From NCBI GenBank assembly GCA_903824155.1, contig CAIJVL010000039.1:1-26160 (forward strand): DNA of 26,160 bases, given 5' to 3'. Position 1 is the stretch's first letter. Every line of letters starts with the position of its first letter. A model generated the notes under the pieces. The model was not told the origin of the DNA and made no database searches. It worked only from the letters and a program-made list of their open reading frames with translations. Source of the stretch: Candidatus Adlerbacteria bacterium (GTDB lineage Bacteria > Patescibacteriota > Minisyncoccia > Phycocordibacterales > SBAW01). A program made the translations under genes and the position numbers. Shown piece after piece: positions 25,765-26,160 of the stretch.

Positions 25765-26160
25765 ATGATCGAAGATTATTTTTTTACCAAAAACACAAAA
25801 TGGATCTTGTGGGGCGCTGTGGCCATACTCGCCGCACTGCTTATCTTCCATGCGGGCGTCGTGGTCGGCCAGCAGCAGCCTATGCGCGGGCGCATAGTAA
25901 TTACTAACGGCAAGCCCCCGCAAGGCATACTGGGCGGCATCATGCCCCGCCAAAGCTTTGTAGAAAGCGGCCACGGCGCCGTCGGCACTATTGCAACGGT
26001 TACGCTGCCTACCTTTACGCTCGAGAGCCGCGACGGCCTAAACCAGACCATTTATGCCAGCACGAGCACCACGGTGACTGGCGGCCAAACCAATGATGCA
26101 AGTGCGCTCCAGAGCGGAGAGGTAGTCATCGTGATAGGCGACCCCGATGATACCGATGAC
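25765..26160 (+). CDS. Membrane-anchored extracytoplasmic protein, 3' end cut by the window
   Basis: The first 132 codons are open to the window edge with no stop. It starts MIEDYFFTKNTKWILWGAVA; residues about 13-34 form one membrane helix (WILWGAVAILAALLIFHAGV). The extracytoplasmic part contains GRIVITNGKPPQGILGG, a GAVGTIATVTLPTFTLESRD strand pattern and LQSGEVVIVIGDPDDTDD. The GTIATV...F-L-S-DG...T--T...GEVVIVIG sequence is reminiscent of the DUF5666 beta barrel seen at 23263, so this may be a related domain; that is a tentative reading of a partial protein. As the third gene behind the ECF sigma factor it may belong to the sensing or response output of that locus. Confidence 0.75.
   Translation, partial: MIEDYFFTKNTKWILWGAVAILAALLIFHAGVVVGQQQPMRGRIVITNGKPPQGILGGIMPRQSFVESGHGAVGTIATVTLPTFTLESRDGLNQTIYASTSTTVTGGQTNDASALQSGEVVIVIGDPDDTDD

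Noticed and set aside
1..26160. UGA recoding as in Gracilibacteria/SR1
   Set aside because: UGA terminates the Nudix protein at its natural end and in-frame UGA codons are absent from the conserved genes.

Overview
The window looks like a chromosomal segment of a Candidate Phyla Radiation (Patescibacteria) bacterium, most likely of the Parcubacteria lineage. This is an inference from several traits: compact gene spacing, shortened forms of conserved proteins (UvrC lacks its C-terminal helix-hairpin-helix domain), many secreted Ser/Thr/Ala-rich proteins including DUF5666 and S74 tail-fibre-like types, and very short mRNA leaders. The standard code appears to apply: TAA, TAG and TGA all end recognisable proteins (TGA ends the Nudix protein). 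No phage, IS element or CRISPR array is visible.

Layout. Positions 1-1450 hold a small membrane protein, a tRNA 3'-end-like remnant, tRNA-Pro(CGG) inside a 17-bp inverted repeat, a possible short transcript of unknown nature, tRNA-Ala(UGC) and a 30-residue membrane peptide. Positions 1451-12422 are almost entirely minus strand: a pterin dehydratase, D-Ala-D-Ala ligase, the whole UvrABC excision-repair set (with two tiny genes between uvrB and uvrA), two HldE-like half-enzymes and tRNA-guanine transglycosylase. Positions 12494-16295 carry an unknown protein, a membrane FKBP, a CAP-domain membrane protein, a secreted Ig-like protein, VKOR and MsrA, which suggests envelope protein folding and redox repair. 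Positions 16373-21248 encode two large secreted proteins in tandem: a beta-roll/S74 autoprocessing fibre and a peptidoglycan-binding protein with a GH99/WbsX-like domain. Positions 21252-26160 hold Nudix, RarA, a 61-residue Trp-rich membrane peptide, a DUF5666 protein, an unknown Cys-tailed lipoprotein-like protein, and an ECF sigma factor followed by two membrane protein genes, the last cut by the window edge.

The most unusual signal is a set of palindromic elements sitting in frame inside conserved housekeeping genes. Family A is 42 bp (14 codons) and occurs in uvrC and uvrB with the same frame and orientation. Family B has a 38-nt core (32/38 identical) and occurs in uvrC and, in the opposite orientation, in tgt. 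The family B arms are perfectly complementary within each copy but unrelated between copies. They resemble in concept the protein-coding palindromic elements of Rickettsia, but I do not recognise the sequences. A second recurring pattern is a TATAAT-like box 5-9 nt before the start codon with no Shine-Dalgarno, suggesting leaderless mRNAs at many promoters. Short peptide genes and some operon-internal genes instead carry clear Shine-Dalgarno sites.
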